A DNA stretch of 64,000 nt, from positions 124,001 through 188,000 of the forward strand of contig NZ_KB889618.1 in the NCBI RefSeq assembly GCF_000372745.1. Direction: 5' to 3'. Origin of the DNA: Embleya scabrispora DSM 41855 (GTDB lineage Bacteria > Actinomycetota > Actinomycetes > Streptomycetales > Streptomycetaceae). The position numbers were made by a program, and so were the translations under genes. Below, piece by piece: positions 1 to 8,872 of the stretch (the first letter of the stretch is position 1; the number at the start of each line of letters is the position of its first letter). The notes beneath the pieces are model-generated. The model did not search any database, was not told where the DNA came from, and saw only the letters and a list, made by a program, of their open reading frames with translations.

Positions 1-1771
1 TCGAGGACTTGAGACCGAGGCTGATGAAGTCGTAGCCGTTGTACGCGTCGGTCATGTAGACGTTGGTGAGTCGGCTGGAGCGCCAGTTCAGGTACTTCTC
101 GTAGGTGAAGGGCAGGTAGTACGCGCCCTCCATGACCTTGTGATTGATCTGCCTGGCGATCCGGCCCTTGCTGCCCTCATCGAGTTCCTTGGCGTAGGCG
201 TCGAAGAGTTCGTCGATCGCCTCGTCCTTGATCAGGGCGTAGTTGTTGTTGCCGCTCTCCAGGATGTATTTGCTGTCCCACAGCGGCCGACCGAAGCCCT
301 GGACGGACGGGAAGTCCGCGGCCCAGCCGTCGATGATGATGCCGTAGCCCTTCTTCTCCACGTTGGAGGGGCTGCCGACGATGCCGGAGGTCTGCGAGCC
401 GTCGTACTGGTCGATCTGCGCGTCGACGCCGATCTTCTTCAACGACGCCTGCAGGGACTGGGCGGTGGCCACCTCGACCGGCTTGTTGTTGCGGACGGCG
501 ATGGTGGTACCGAAGCCGTCCGGCTTGCCGCAGGCGATCAGTTCCTCCTTGGCTTTGGCGATGTTTCCGTTCTTGTCGGCGCCGGCCAAGGCGAACGGGT
601 CGTACTCCCGGCCCTCGGTACCCGGGACCGTCGGCGGCAGCATGTTGGTCCCGATGTCACCGCCGGCGACGGGGCCACCGCGCGCGGTCTGCAGGGACAG
701 GTGGTCGGCCCCGTGGATGACCGCCTTGCGGCAGTGCTCGTTGTCGAACGGCTTCACGTTCTGCGGGAAGACCGCGTAACGGACGTAACCGGAGAGCGGA
801 TTGTCCAGGTTGCCCTTGTGCTGCTTCAACGCGGTCTGGCGACCCTGCGGCGACATGCCGCTTTGGCTGAGGTCCAGGTCGTAGTCGCCGGCGATCAGTC
901 GCTGGTCCATGTCATTGGCGTTGGAGAAGAATTTGACGCTGACGGTGTCCGGGTAGGCCTTGCGAACCGGGTCCGAGGTGTCCTTCCACTGCGTGTTGCG
1001 GACCAGTTCCAGGCTCTTGCCCGGCTCGTACGACTCGAACTTGTAGGGACCACTGGAAAACGGATGCAGGCCGTACTTGGACTTGGTGTCCTTGTCCTGG
1101 CGTACCGGGGAGGCCGACGGCATCGCGAGCATCTGTGGGAAGTCGCTGTTGACCTGCGGCAGGTGGAAGACGATCGTCTTGTCGTCGGGTGTCTCGACCG
1201 CTTTCAGGCCCAGCTTGTCGGCGGACTCGTCCTGATAGGGGCCCTGGTACTCGCCGTTGGGGTCGAGGATGTCCTTGAGGTAGACCGGACCACCCGACAG
1301 CACGTCCTGCGCCCACTGGCGCTCGATGCCGTACTTGACGTCCTTGGAAGTGATCGGCTTGCCGTCCTCCCAGCTGATCCCGTCGCGCAGGGTGAACGTA
1401 TACGTCTTGCCGCCGTCCGAGACCTTGCCCATGTCGGTGGCGAGGTCGGGCTGTAGCGCGGCGCCCGACTTGCCCGGCTCGGTCTTGTAGGTGACCAGTT
1501 GGCGGCTGTAGTACCGCATGAAGTTCCAGGCGAAGCCGTAGTAGCTCCGCGTGGTGTCCCACGAGTCACCGTCCTGGGTGCCGGCGAACTTCAGGGTGCC
1601 GCCCTTCGTGGTGCCGGCGTTCACGACCTTGTTGCCGGCGGCGTCGTAGCCGGCGTCGCTCGTTTTGCCGCCGCCACTGCTGCCGCACGCCGCCGTGGCC
1701 AGCAGCCCTGCGACCAAGGCCGCAGCGGCCAGTGCCTGCTTACGCCGCCCTGAGGTGCGTTGGGTAGTCAC
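1..1771 (-). CDS. ABC transporter substrate-binding lipoprotein (family 5, peptide type), 3' end outside window
   Basis: Extracytoplasmic solute receptor of an oligopeptide/dipeptide-type importer. The frame is read from GTG at 1771 with GGAGGATCC just upstream and stays open to position 2, giving 590 codons without a stop. The N-terminus is a lipoprotein signal (basic start, Ala/Leu-rich core, lipobox LLATAAC followed by GSS). Downstream are family 5 features: a threonine/glycine-rich start of the mature part (GGTLKFAGTQDGDSWD), then the segments FTLRDGISWEDGKPITSKDV and GPYKFESYEPG. The length already matches this family, so only a few C-terminal residues should be missing. It lies 70 bases downstream of the permease gene on the same strand, so one operon is likely. 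The frame is not interrupted. The exact ligand cannot be told from sequence. Confidence 0.93.
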   Translation of the reverse strand, partial: MTTQRTSGRRKQALAAAALVAGLLATAACGSSGGGKTSDAGYDAAGNKVVNAGTTKGGTLKFAGTQDGDSWDTTRSYYGFAWNFMRYYSRQLVTYKTEPGKSGAALQPDLATDMGKVSDGGKTYTFTLRDGISWEDGKPITSKDVKYGIERQWAQDVLSGGPVYLKDILDPNGEYQGPYQDESADKLGLKAVETPDDKTIVFHLPQVNSDFPQMLAMPSASPVRQDKDTKSKYGLHPFSSGPYKFESYEPGKSLELVRNTQWKDTSDPVRKAYPDTVSVKFFSNANDMDQRLIAGDYDLDLSQSGMSPQGRQTALKQHKGNLDNPLSGYVRYAVFPQNVKPFDNEHCRKAVIHGADHLSLQTARGGPVAGGDIGTNMLPPTVPGTEGREYDPFALAGADKNGNIAKAKEELIACGKPDGFGTTIAVRNNKPVEVATAQSLQASLKKIGVDAQIDQYDGSQTSGIVGSPSNVEKKGYGIIIDGWAADFPSVQGFGRPLWDSKYILESGNNNYALIKDEAIDELFDAYAKELDEGSKGRIARQINHKVMEGAYYLPFTYEKYLNWRSSRLTNVYMTDAYNGYDFISLGLKSS

Positions 1772-1841
1772 GATCTCGGATCCTCCGGATTCGATGAGAG
1801 ACCCCGTGTGAAGTGCCGCGGGTCGCCTCGGGGACGGCAGT

Positions 1842-2849
1842 TCAGCGGGAGCCTTTGGGGTCGAGCGCGTCGCGCACGCCGTCGCCGAAGAGGTTGAAGG
1901 CAAGGACGGTGATGAAGATGGCCACGCCCGGCACGACCATGTAGGTCGGATCCGAGTCGTAGTAGTCGATCGCGTTCGAGAGCATCTGTCCCCACGAGGC
2001 CGTGGGCGGCTTGACGCCCACGCCCAGGAAGCTGAGCGCGGCCTCGGTCAGGATGTTCGTGGGAATCATCATCGTCGTGTAGACGACGATCGGGGCGACG
2101 AGATTCGGCAGCAGTTCCTTGAACAGGATGTGGAAGCGCCCGGCGCCCAGTGATCGGGCGGCCTCGACGTACTCGCGTTCGCGCAACGAAAGCGTCTGGC
2201 CGCGTACCACGCGCCCGATGTAGGGCCACCCGAAGAAGCCGATGACCAGGATCATCACGAAGACGCGGACGCTCGAACCGGTCATGCCCAGCATGTCGCT
2301 CGGCATGACCGAGACCAGCGCGATGATGAACAGCAGCTGCGGAAAGGCGAGCAGACCGTCCATGACGCGGCTGATGGCGGCGTCCACCCAGCCGCCGAAG
2401 AAGCCCGCCAGGATGCCGAAGACGGTACCCAGGACGACCGCTACCAGGGCCGACAGGAAGCCGACGAGCAGTGAGATCCGGGCGCCGTAGAGGATCCGGG
2501 CGAAGATGTCCCGGCCGTTGACCGGCTCGACGCCCAGCAGGTGGTCGCCGTTGATGCCGCCCAGCGACCCCTTGGGGGTGCCGAACAGCGCGTCGATCAT
2601 GTCCTCGTGGTAAGCGTCCGGATCCTGTCCCACGAGGTTCGAGATCACGGGCGCGAGCAGCGCGATCAGGGTGAGCGCGAGTATGACGGCGCCACCCGTC
2701 AGCGCCAACCTGTCGCGCTTGAGCCGTTCCCAGGCGATCCGCCCCAGCGAACGGCCTTGTACAGGCTTGGCGTTGCCCCCGACTGCCGCCGCTTCCTCGA
2801 TCGCGCTCGGGGCCGCTTCCGCGGTCGGCTCGTGCAATGGTGCCGTCAT
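1842..2849 (-). CDS. ABC transporter permease, DppC/OppC type
   Basis: Inner-membrane permease subunit of a peptide-type ABC importer, 335 residues, the usual length for OppC/DppC. A hydrophilic N-terminal tail of about 35 residues precedes the OppC N-terminal region (ERLKRDRLALTGG) and the first membrane helix near 47-70. The periplasmic loop contains LLGVEPVNGRDIFARILYGA, typical of DppC. The ABC-coupling EAA-like loop is seen as EAARSLGAGRFHILFKELLPN near 225-245. ATG at 2849 follows GAGAGGGG. It is the first gene of the transporter in this window, with the binding protein downstream. The partner permease and ATPases presumably lie beyond the left edge. Confidence 0.95.
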   Translation of the reverse strand: MTAPLHEPTAEAAPSAIEEAAAVGGNAKPVQGRSLGRIAWERLKRDRLALTGGAVILALTLIALLAPVISNLVGQDPDAYHEDMIDALFGTPKGSLGGINGDHLLGVEPVNGRDIFARILYGARISLLVGFLSALVAVVLGTVFGILAGFFGGWVDAAISRVMDGLLAFPQLLFIIALVSVMPSDMLGMTGSSVRVFVMILVIGFFGWPYIGRVVRGQTLSLREREYVEAARSLGAGRFHILFKELLPNLVAPIVVYTTMMIPTNILTEAALSFLGVGVKPPTASWGQMLSNAIDYYDSDPTYMVVPGVAIFITVLAFNLFGDGVRDALDPKGSR

Positions 2850-4172
2850 CTGACAGGGACCCCTCTCAACCGGCGCCGGCCGGACCGTACTTGCCGCTGT
2901 GGCGGCGTCATCACTGTGTCGGCCACAAGGGCGGACGCCCCTGCTGTGGAACTCTTCAACGCTTCGGCGCCACGCTGCCGGGCGGAGGAGTGGGAGACGT
3001 TTTTGCTCGAGCCGGCCCGGGAGATCGGGCCCGCACGGACGTGCACTGGGCGCCGGACGACCACGCCGCTCACAAGAGTTCGGCCATCGAGACCGCAGTG
3101 CCGCCCCACCGCCGCTTGCGCCCGCACTTCACGCCCACCGGATCGTCCCGACTGGACCTGGTTGCCGAGTCGGTGATGTGGCGCCTGTAGTCCGGATTCA
3201 CGTGGCCGGCGCACACCGCCCTGCCGCTGTCGATGCAGGGCTCAGGAAGGGCGATCGTCTGCCCGAGGTCGACATGTACCGCGACCTCCGTGCGATGGCC
3301 CGGCATGAAGGCGCGATCAGACGACGGCCGGTAAGGACTCCGCCGTGCCCGCCGACGGTGATGGACGACACCGGTCGGCAGAGGTCGTGGACGCGTTTGC
3401 CGACGGTGCGGTCCACCTTGTTTCAGTCGCAAGTCCCGGGCCGGGAAGTGCGGGACGGACGTCGGCACGGGCGGGGGTGCGCGTGGCGGTTTCGGTGGCG
3501 CCGGCCCGGGCCGTGCTGGGTGCGGTCGCCGGGGGAGCCCGCCGCACGCTTGCTGGATTGTGCATGCGGACAGCGTGGCTTCTGGGCCGGCCGGGTACAT
3601 GCGGTCCCCGTCCAGAGATTCCCCGGATGCTTTGTGCGACTGGCTATAGAGGTGAGGATGCGCGGTATCGGGGTCCCGACCTCGAACAAGTCCCGGAATC
3701 ATGAACGGGTTCCCGCCGCCGGTAGGACCTGCGCAATTGTTCCGACGTACAAATTGGCGGGCACATCCTCGGACTTTGATACAAAGCCGCAGGAAGGCGG
3801 CGACGCACACACTCGGAGAGGTGCCGCCCGGGGACCTGTTCACCCCGGCGAACGCGATCGCGCCGCTTTCGGACGCCCCCGGCGCCCGGCGTCAGCGCAT
3901 CGCCGTCACCCGCGCACCGAGCTCCTGACCATGACGCCTCCCAAAAATCGTTCGCCCGGCCACCGAACAGGCCGCACAGCTCGGCCTCGGTCGGCTGTGG
4001 CAGACGGCTGCCCGCACAACCCCCGACGGCAACCACGCCGCCGGGGTGCGGTGTTGCACGCTCGACGGCCTCGGCGGGCCGGCGATGCCGCGCACACCGA
4101 CCACGAACATGTCATCACCGCCACCATGCCGGCCCGCGCCCGGCCCCTGGCCCACCCAGTGGGAGCACCGCG
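2850..4172. other. gene-free stretch between divergent genes
   Basis: About 1.3 kb with open frames on both strands, but none has a ribosome binding site, a coherent amino acid composition or a recognisable domain. The predicted products are Arg/Pro/Gly-rich, as expected from out-of-frame reading of GC-rich DNA. It separates the transporter operon from the GNAT gene, so both promoters should lie here. A relatively AT-rich patch near 3630-3790 is a plausible promoter area. It may hold the eroded remains of a gene, but I cannot name one. Confidence 0.6.
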
Positions 4173-4940
4173 ATGAACGGATCCACAATCCGAGAACTGC
4201 ACATGATGGAGGACCTCGATGCCGTCAGCCTCCTCTATGCCGACATCTGGGGGTCCCAACCCGGCAGCTCACCCATCTCCGCCGAGGTCATGCGGGCACT
4301 CTCCCATGCCGGCAACTACGTGGCCGGAGCCTACGAGGACGGCCGCCTGGTGGGGGCGTCAGTCGCCTTCTTCGGCGAACCCATAGGCACCAGCCTGCAC
4401 TCACACATCACCGGCGCCGTGGTGGGGCGCGGCGTGGGCCTCGCCCTCAAGACGCACCAGCGGCAGTGGGCGCTCGCCCATCGACTGAGGCGCATCACCT
4501 GGACCTTCGACCCGCTCATCCGCCGCAACGCCTACTTCAATCTGACCAAACTGGGCGCTCGGCCGGAAGAGTACTTGACGTCCTTCTACGGCGCGATGGA
4601 CGACACCATCAACGGCGGCGACGAGTCCGACCGGGTCCTGGCCGCCTGGGACCTCACCGCGCCCTTCCCGCCCGAGGCCGTCGAACTGCCCGCCGGCGCC
4701 GCTCACAGCCTCCGCAATCACGAAGGCCGCCCGGAGACCGCGGCGACCGGCGCCGAGACCGTACTCATCGACCTCCCCGACGACATCGAGGCCCTGCGCC
4801 TCGCGGATCCCGGCGCTGCCCGGGCTTGGCGGCTGGCCGTACGAGAAACCCTGGGCGGCTTGCTCGCCGAGGGTGCCCGTGTCATCGGCTTCCACGAACG
4901 CCGCCGCTACGTGGTCCAACGCACGACAACCCATGTTTGA
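4173..4940 (+). CDS. GNAT family N-acyltransferase (COG3375 type)
   Basis: Predicted cytoplasmic acyltransferase of 255 residues resembling the COG3375 subgroup of the GNAT fold. The acyl-CoA binding stretch is GAVVGRGVGLALKTHQRQWA near 88-107. The group's typical core follows, with TWTFDPLIRRNAYFNLTKLG near 110-130 and FYGAMDDTINGG near 139-150. ATG at 4173 follows GGGAG at good spacing. It lies 24 bases upstream of an N-acylamino acid racemase-like gene and is clearly co-transcribed with it. In Geobacillus and related bacteria such acyltransferases succinylate D-amino acids before racemisation, so an N-succinyltransferase role is a reasonable inference from context. A matching M20 deacylase is not visible in the window. 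Confidence 0.9.
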   Translation: MNGSTIRELHMMEDLDAVSLLYADIWGSQPGSSPISAEVMRALSHAGNYVAGAYEDGRLVGASVAFFGEPIGTSLHSHITGAVVGRGVGLALKTHQRQWALAHRLRRITWTFDPLIRRNAYFNLTKLGARPEEYLTSFYGAMDDTINGGDESDRVLAAWDLTAPFPPEAVELPAGAAHSLRNHEGRPETAATGAETVLIDLPDDIEALRLADPGAARAWRLAVRETLGGLLAEGARVIGFHERRRYVVQRTTTHV

Positions 4941-4964
4941 CCGCCCGCAGAGGAGCCACCAGTC

Positions 4965-6074
4965 ATGAAGACGAAGATTTCCGGCGTCGAGCTGCGTCGG
5001 ATCGCGATGCCGCTCGTTGCCCCGTTCCGTACCTCCTTCGGCGTGGAGACCAGCCGCGATGTGCTGCTGGTCCGTGTCGTCACCGCCGACCACGAGGGGT
5101 GGGGCGAGTGCGGGGCCATGTCCGAGCCGCGCTATTCCTCCGAGTACGTCGACGGCGCCCAGCACGTCCTGCGCAGGTTCCTCATCCCCGCCTTGCCGAA
5201 GGACGGCGTGGACGTGCACGCGGTGGGTCGTGTCCTGCAGCCCTTCACCGGCCACCGCATGGCGAAGTCCGCGCTGGAGACAGCGGTGCTGGACGCCCAA
5301 CTCCGCAGTGCCGACGAGTCCTTCGGCACCTACCTGGGTGCCGCTCGGGACCGGGTCCCCTGCGGCGTCTCGGTCGGGATCATGGACTCCGTGCCCGAAC
5401 TCCTCGACGCCGTGGGCAGATACATCGCCGAGGGCTACGTCCGGATCAAGCTGAAGATCGAGCCCGGCTGGGACCTCGACCCGGTACGTGCCGTGCGCGA
5501 GCGCTTCGGTGACGATCTGGTCCTGCAGGTCGACGCCAACGCCGCCTACACGCTGTCCGATACCCAACAACTCGCCGGACTCGACGACTTCGGACTCCAA
5601 CTGATCGAACAGCCCTTGGCCAACGACGACATGGTCCAACATGCCGAACTGGCCAAGCTGCTACGCACCCCGATTTGCCTGGACGAATCCATCAAGTCCG
5701 CCGCGGACGCCGCAGCGGCCATCTCCCTCGGCGCCTGCTCGGTCATCAACATCAAGCCGGGCCGCGTCGGCGGCTATCTCGAAGCCCGCCGCATCCACGA
5801 CCTCGCTCGCGCCCATGGCATCCCCGTCTGGTGCGGCGGGATGCTGGAGACCGGCATCGGCCGCGCCGCCAACGTGGCTTTGGCCGCCCTGCCCGGCTTC
5901 ACCCTCCCCGGCGACACTTCCGGCTCCAGCCGGTACTTCGCCACCGACATCACGAAGCCGTTCGTCCTCTCCGACGGGCATCTCGACGTCCCCACCGGCC
6001 CCGGCCTCGGCATCGAGCCCCTTTCCGACCTCCTCGACGAGGTAACCACCTCAAGCGAGTGGATAGCGATGTAG
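4965..6074 (+). CDS. N-acylamino acid racemase / o-succinylbenzoate synthase family enzyme
   Basis: Enolase-superfamily enzyme, 369 residues, of the muconate lactonising subgroup that includes o-succinylbenzoate synthase (MenC) and N-succinylamino acid racemase. Catalytic and metal residues are all present: Lys162 and Lys164 in IKLKIEPG, Asp190, Glu215 in EQPL, Asp240 in CLDES, and Lys264 in INIKPGRVGG. These line up almost exactly with the Amycolatopsis racemase. GGMLETGIGR near 291-300 is also typical. ATG at 4965 has GAGGAG upstream. Without other menaquinone genes and with a GNAT acyltransferase directly upstream, racemisation of N-acyl amino acids is more likely than menaquinone synthesis. 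The two activities cannot be separated by sequence alone because many members do both. Confidence 0.92.
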   Translation: MKTKISGVELRRIAMPLVAPFRTSFGVETSRDVLLVRVVTADHEGWGECGAMSEPRYSSEYVDGAQHVLRRFLIPALPKDGVDVHAVGRVLQPFTGHRMAKSALETAVLDAQLRSADESFGTYLGAARDRVPCGVSVGIMDSVPELLDAVGRYIAEGYVRIKLKIEPGWDLDPVRAVRERFGDDLVLQVDANAAYTLSDTQQLAGLDDFGLQLIEQPLANDDMVQHAELAKLLRTPICLDESIKSAADAAAAISLGACSVINIKPGRVGGYLEARRIHDLARAHGIPVWCGGMLETGIGRAANVALAALPGFTLPGDTSGSSRYFATDITKPFVLSDGHLDVPTGPGLGIEPLSDLLDEVTTSSEWIAM

Positions 6075-6118
6075 AAGACGTGGTGCGGGTGGGCGAAGGG
6101 GCGCTGAATTTCTCGCGC

Positions 6119-6757
6119 TCAGCCGCGGGCGCTCGGGCGTGGGTACGTGTCGAGCAGCCGGGTCAGGTGCACGCCGGCCAAGAGCAGCGGCTGCTCGCTC
6201 CGGGTGACCTGGGCGGCCAGTTCGGCGCCTTCCAGGGTGCTGATCACGGTGTGCGCGAGGTCGTGCGCGTCCGCCTCGGTCAGACCCGCCTCGACCAGTT
6301 TCGCGAACACCAACTCCCGCCAGTGCGCGAACGCCTCGGCGGCGGCGGCCTGGATGTCCGGCGCACCGGCCGCGGTGCCCAACGCGGTCGCGGTGACCGG
6401 GCAGCCGTCGACCCAGTCGGACGCGCGCAGCCCCTCGGCCAGACTGCGGGTGAGCTCGCGGATCGCCGCACCCGGGTCCGGCTCGGCGGCCAGAACGGCC
6501 CGCAGGATGTCGACGAACTCCGCGTCCCCGTGCCGGATCGCGGCGACGGCCAACTCCTGCTTGCCGCCCGGGAAGAAGTGGTACATCGAGCCGAGCGTGG
6601 CGCCGGCCTCGGTGGAGATCTGCTTGATCCCGGTGCCGTCGTAGCCCTGCCGCTGCATCAGTCGAGAGGCCGTGCGGACGATGCGTTCGCGGGTGCCGAG
6701 CTGCCTCGTTCCGGCGTTCGGGGCGATCGACTCGTGCTGCTGCGCCTTGGTCTTCAC
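6119..6757 (-). CDS. TetR family regulator (LmrA/YxaF-like)
   Basis: One-component DNA-binding repressor, 212 residues. The TetR helix-turn-helix is at about 22-70 (RERIVRTASRLMQ, then ISTEAGATLGSMYHFF). The C-terminal ligand domain carries GCPVTATALG, which is characteristic of the LmrA/YxaF group. The start is GTG at 6757. The gene is divergent from an imine reductase-like gene, and the 157-base gap holds two copies of a TetR-style operator, so autoregulation and control of the neighbour are likely. Its 3' end lies 44 bases from the convergent racemase gene. The inducer is unknown. Confidence 0.94.
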   Translation of the reverse strand: MKTKAQQHESIAPNAGTRQLGTRERIVRTASRLMQRQGYDGTGIKQISTEAGATLGSMYHFFPGGKQELAVAAIRHGDAEFVDILRAVLAAEPDPGAAIRELTRSLAEGLRASDWVDGCPVTATALGTAAGAPDIQAAAAEAFAHWRELVFAKLVEAGLTEADAHDLAHTVISTLEGAELAAQVTRSEQPLLLAGVHLTRLLDTYPRPSARG

Positions 6758-6773
6758 GAGGTGAGTCTACCGA

Positions 6774-6830
6774 ATAGAGCGTTCGTTCCAGAGCGTGCTA
6801 CGTTGTGAGCACTGGATAGAGCGTTCGTTC
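6774..6830. promoter_or_regulatory. duplicated TetR operator
   Basis: The 15-base string ATAGAGCGTTCGTTC occurs twice, at 6774-6788 and 6816-6830, 42 bases apart. The second copy continues as TAG, so TAGAGCGTTCGTTCTA is an imperfect palindrome of the kind TetR repressors bind. The pair sits between the divergent TetR and reductase genes. Confidence 0.75.
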
Positions 6831-6914
6831 TAGTCCGGTCGCCGCCGGCGACCGGTCCTCCGTCGTCGGATCGGGCGACGGAGCCATCGCACACGACGCA
6901 TCTCGGGAGTACTC

Positions 6915-7820
6915 ATGGGCGACAAGCGCGACAAGCAGACGATTGCGGCGGTCGGTGGCCGGCAGCCCGTCACGGTCATCGGTCTCGGTCCGATGGGCCA
7001 GGCGATGGTGCGCGCGTTCCTGGCCGCCGGTCATCCGGTGACCGTGTGGAACAGGACGGCGAGCAAGGCGGACGCGTTGGTCGCGGAGGGCGCCGAGCGC
7101 GCGGTCACGATCGAGGCCGCGCTGGCCGCGAACGAACTGGTGGTGCTGAGTCTGACCGACTACGACGCGATGTACACGATTCTCGAACCGGTCGCCGCGG
7201 CGCTGTCGGGACGGGTACTGGTCAACCTCAGCTCGGACACGCCGGACCGGGTCCGCACCGCGGCGGCCTGGGTCGAGCAGCACGGCGCGCGGCACCTGAC
7301 CGGCGGGGTGCAGTCGCCGCCGTCGGGCATCGGATCACCCGAGATGTCCACCTTCTACAGCGGTCCGGCCGACGTGTTTGAGGCGCATCGGCACACGCTG
7401 GGCGTCCTGACGGGAACCGACTACCGAGGCGCGGACCCCGGCCGCGCCGCACTCCTGTACCAGCTGCAGATGGACATCTTCTGGACCTCGATGACCGCCG
7501 CCCTGCACGCGCTGGCGGTGGCGCGGGCGAACGGCATCTCGGCCGCCGAGTTCCTGCCGCACGCGGCGGCGACGGCCGCGTCGGTGCCGGACTTCCTCGC
7601 CTTCTACGCGCCGCGCCTGGACGCCGGCGAGCACGTCGGCGACGTGGACAACCTGGCGATGGGCCTGGCGAGCGTCGAGCACGTCGTGCACACGACGCGC
7701 CGATCGGGCGTGGACGCGGCGTTGCCGAGTGCGGTGCTGGAGATCTTTCGGCGGGGCGTCGAGGCCGGGCACGGCAAGGACAGCTTCACCAGCTTGAGCG
7801 AGGTCTTCCGGGCGGGGTGA
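6915..7820 (+). CDS. NAD(P)-dependent imine reductase-like oxidoreductase
   Basis: Cytoplasmic oxidoreductase of the beta-hydroxyacid dehydrogenase/imine reductase family, 301 residues. The Rossmann motif GLGPMG is at 23-28, followed by the NADP-type WNRT segment near 46-49. The C-terminal half is helical and lacks the catalytic lysine context of classical hydroxyacid dehydrogenases, as in imine reductases. ATG at 6915 is preceded by GGGAG. It is divergent from a TetR regulator with a double operator between them, so expression is probably induced by the regulator's ligand. The natural substrate is unknown. Confidence 0.92.
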   Translation: MGDKRDKQTIAAVGGRQPVTVIGLGPMGQAMVRAFLAAGHPVTVWNRTASKADALVAEGAERAVTIEAALAANELVVLSLTDYDAMYTILEPVAAALSGRVLVNLSSDTPDRVRTAAAWVEQHGARHLTGGVQSPPSGIGSPEMSTFYSGPADVFEAHRHTLGVLTGTDYRGADPGRAALLYQLQMDIFWTSMTAALHALAVARANGISAAEFLPHAAATAASVPDFLAFYAPRLDAGEHVGDVDNLAMGLASVEHVVHTTRRSGVDAALPSAVLEIFRRGVEAGHGKDSFTSLSEVFRAG

Positions 7821-7950
7821 GCGCAACAGGTCGGCCACCGCCGCCTGCCTGTCCGGGCTCGCTGCGCCCCGGCAGCGCGGCCGGCGGCCGAACCGGGCCA
7901 TGGGCGGAGCGAGGTCCGTTTTCCGCCGGCCGTGGGCCGCCTTCGCGACC

Positions 7951-8574
7951 ATGCTGGGATGTGTGCTGAACTCAAGCGAGGGACTCATCGACCGATTCGT
8001 CCTGGCCGGCCGAGAATTCGAGCGGCGCCTGCGGATGGTGCGGCCGGAACAGTGGACGTGGCCCACCCCCTGCAGCGAGTGGGATGTGCGTCAGCTGGTC
8101 AACCACATGACCCGGGGGAACGTCGGCTACGTTCGACTCCTGCAAGGCGGCACCGGGGCGGACTTCATTCGCCTCCGCGACGAGGACGCGTTGGGTGCGG
8201 ACCCGCTCGCCGCGTACATGCGATCGGTGCGCGAATGCGCGGCCGCGTTCGGACTGCCCGGCGCGTTGGAGCGTGTCCTCGACTATCCGCTGGGCCGGGT
8301 GAGCGGGCGGCAGGCGATCGCCGTGCGAACCACGGACAGCGTGATCCACACGTGGGACCTGGCCCGGGCGATCGGCGTCGACGACGCCTTGGACGCGGGG
8401 TTGGTCGGGTGGATCGGCTCCCACCTGGACGACATCTACGCGGGCCTGATGGAGACCCCCACCGCCGTCGAGACGACGAATCGCTTCTTTGCGGCACCGG
8501 ACGGGGAACCCGCCCACGACGGATCGCCACAGGACCGGCTGTTGCACCGCATGGGCCGAAACCCCTGGCCATGA
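7951..8574 (+). CDS. TIGR03086 family metal-binding protein (maleylpyruvate isomerase N-terminal type)
   Basis: Protein of about 207 residues in the DinB/mycothiol-dependent maleylpyruvate isomerase superfamily. Hallmarks are PTPCSEWDVRQLVNHM near residues 30-45, where the histidine is a metal ligand, and a second ligand region VIHTWDLARA near 131-140. The segment RNPWP closes the protein. The open frame extends upstream to 7900, but the conserved part begins after ATG 7951. No strong ribosome site separates the candidates, so the start is uncertain. Members of this family are usually of unknown function and may act in mycothiol-linked chemistry. The gene appears to stand alone. Confidence 0.85.
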   Translation: MLGCVLNSSEGLIDRFVLAGREFERRLRMVRPEQWTWPTPCSEWDVRQLVNHMTRGNVGYVRLLQGGTGADFIRLRDEDALGADPLAAYMRSVRECAAAFGLPGALERVLDYPLGRVSGRQAIAVRTTDSVIHTWDLARAIGVDDALDAGLVGWIGSHLDDIYAGLMETPTAVETTNRFFAAPDGEPAHDGSPQDRLLHRMGRNPWP

Positions 8575-8872
8575 CGTGTGCGTCAGCGCCCGGACACCGT
8601 CATGGGCCGACTTTCGGATGCCACCGGCGGCCTGCGTGGCGGGAGAGGGGTGCCGGCGACCCGAACGACGCGAACGAGCCCACTCGAGCGAGCGACCCGC
8701 CTCGTTTGTCCGAGGCGGCGCGGCGCGCATCGGTCATCCTGAGGTCGTCGGGGGCATCGGCCCTGCGGCGTAGCCGAGTTCAGCCCGGCGAGCGATCCCG
8801 GGTCGCCCCGCCGACTGCGATCTTCGATGGCGAACGAGCCGGCCATCGGCTCATCGAGACCGAGGACCGCGC

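Noticed and set aside
140-1456. 438-codon plus-strand open frame
   Set aside because: It is the antisense shadow of the substrate-binding protein gene, with Val/Leu/Asp-rich composition, no ribosome site and no domain.
2899-4176. 425-codon plus-strand frame and overlapping minus frames
   Set aside because: Arg/Pro-rich products without ribosome sites or domains. They reflect stop-poor GC-rich DNA rather than a gene.
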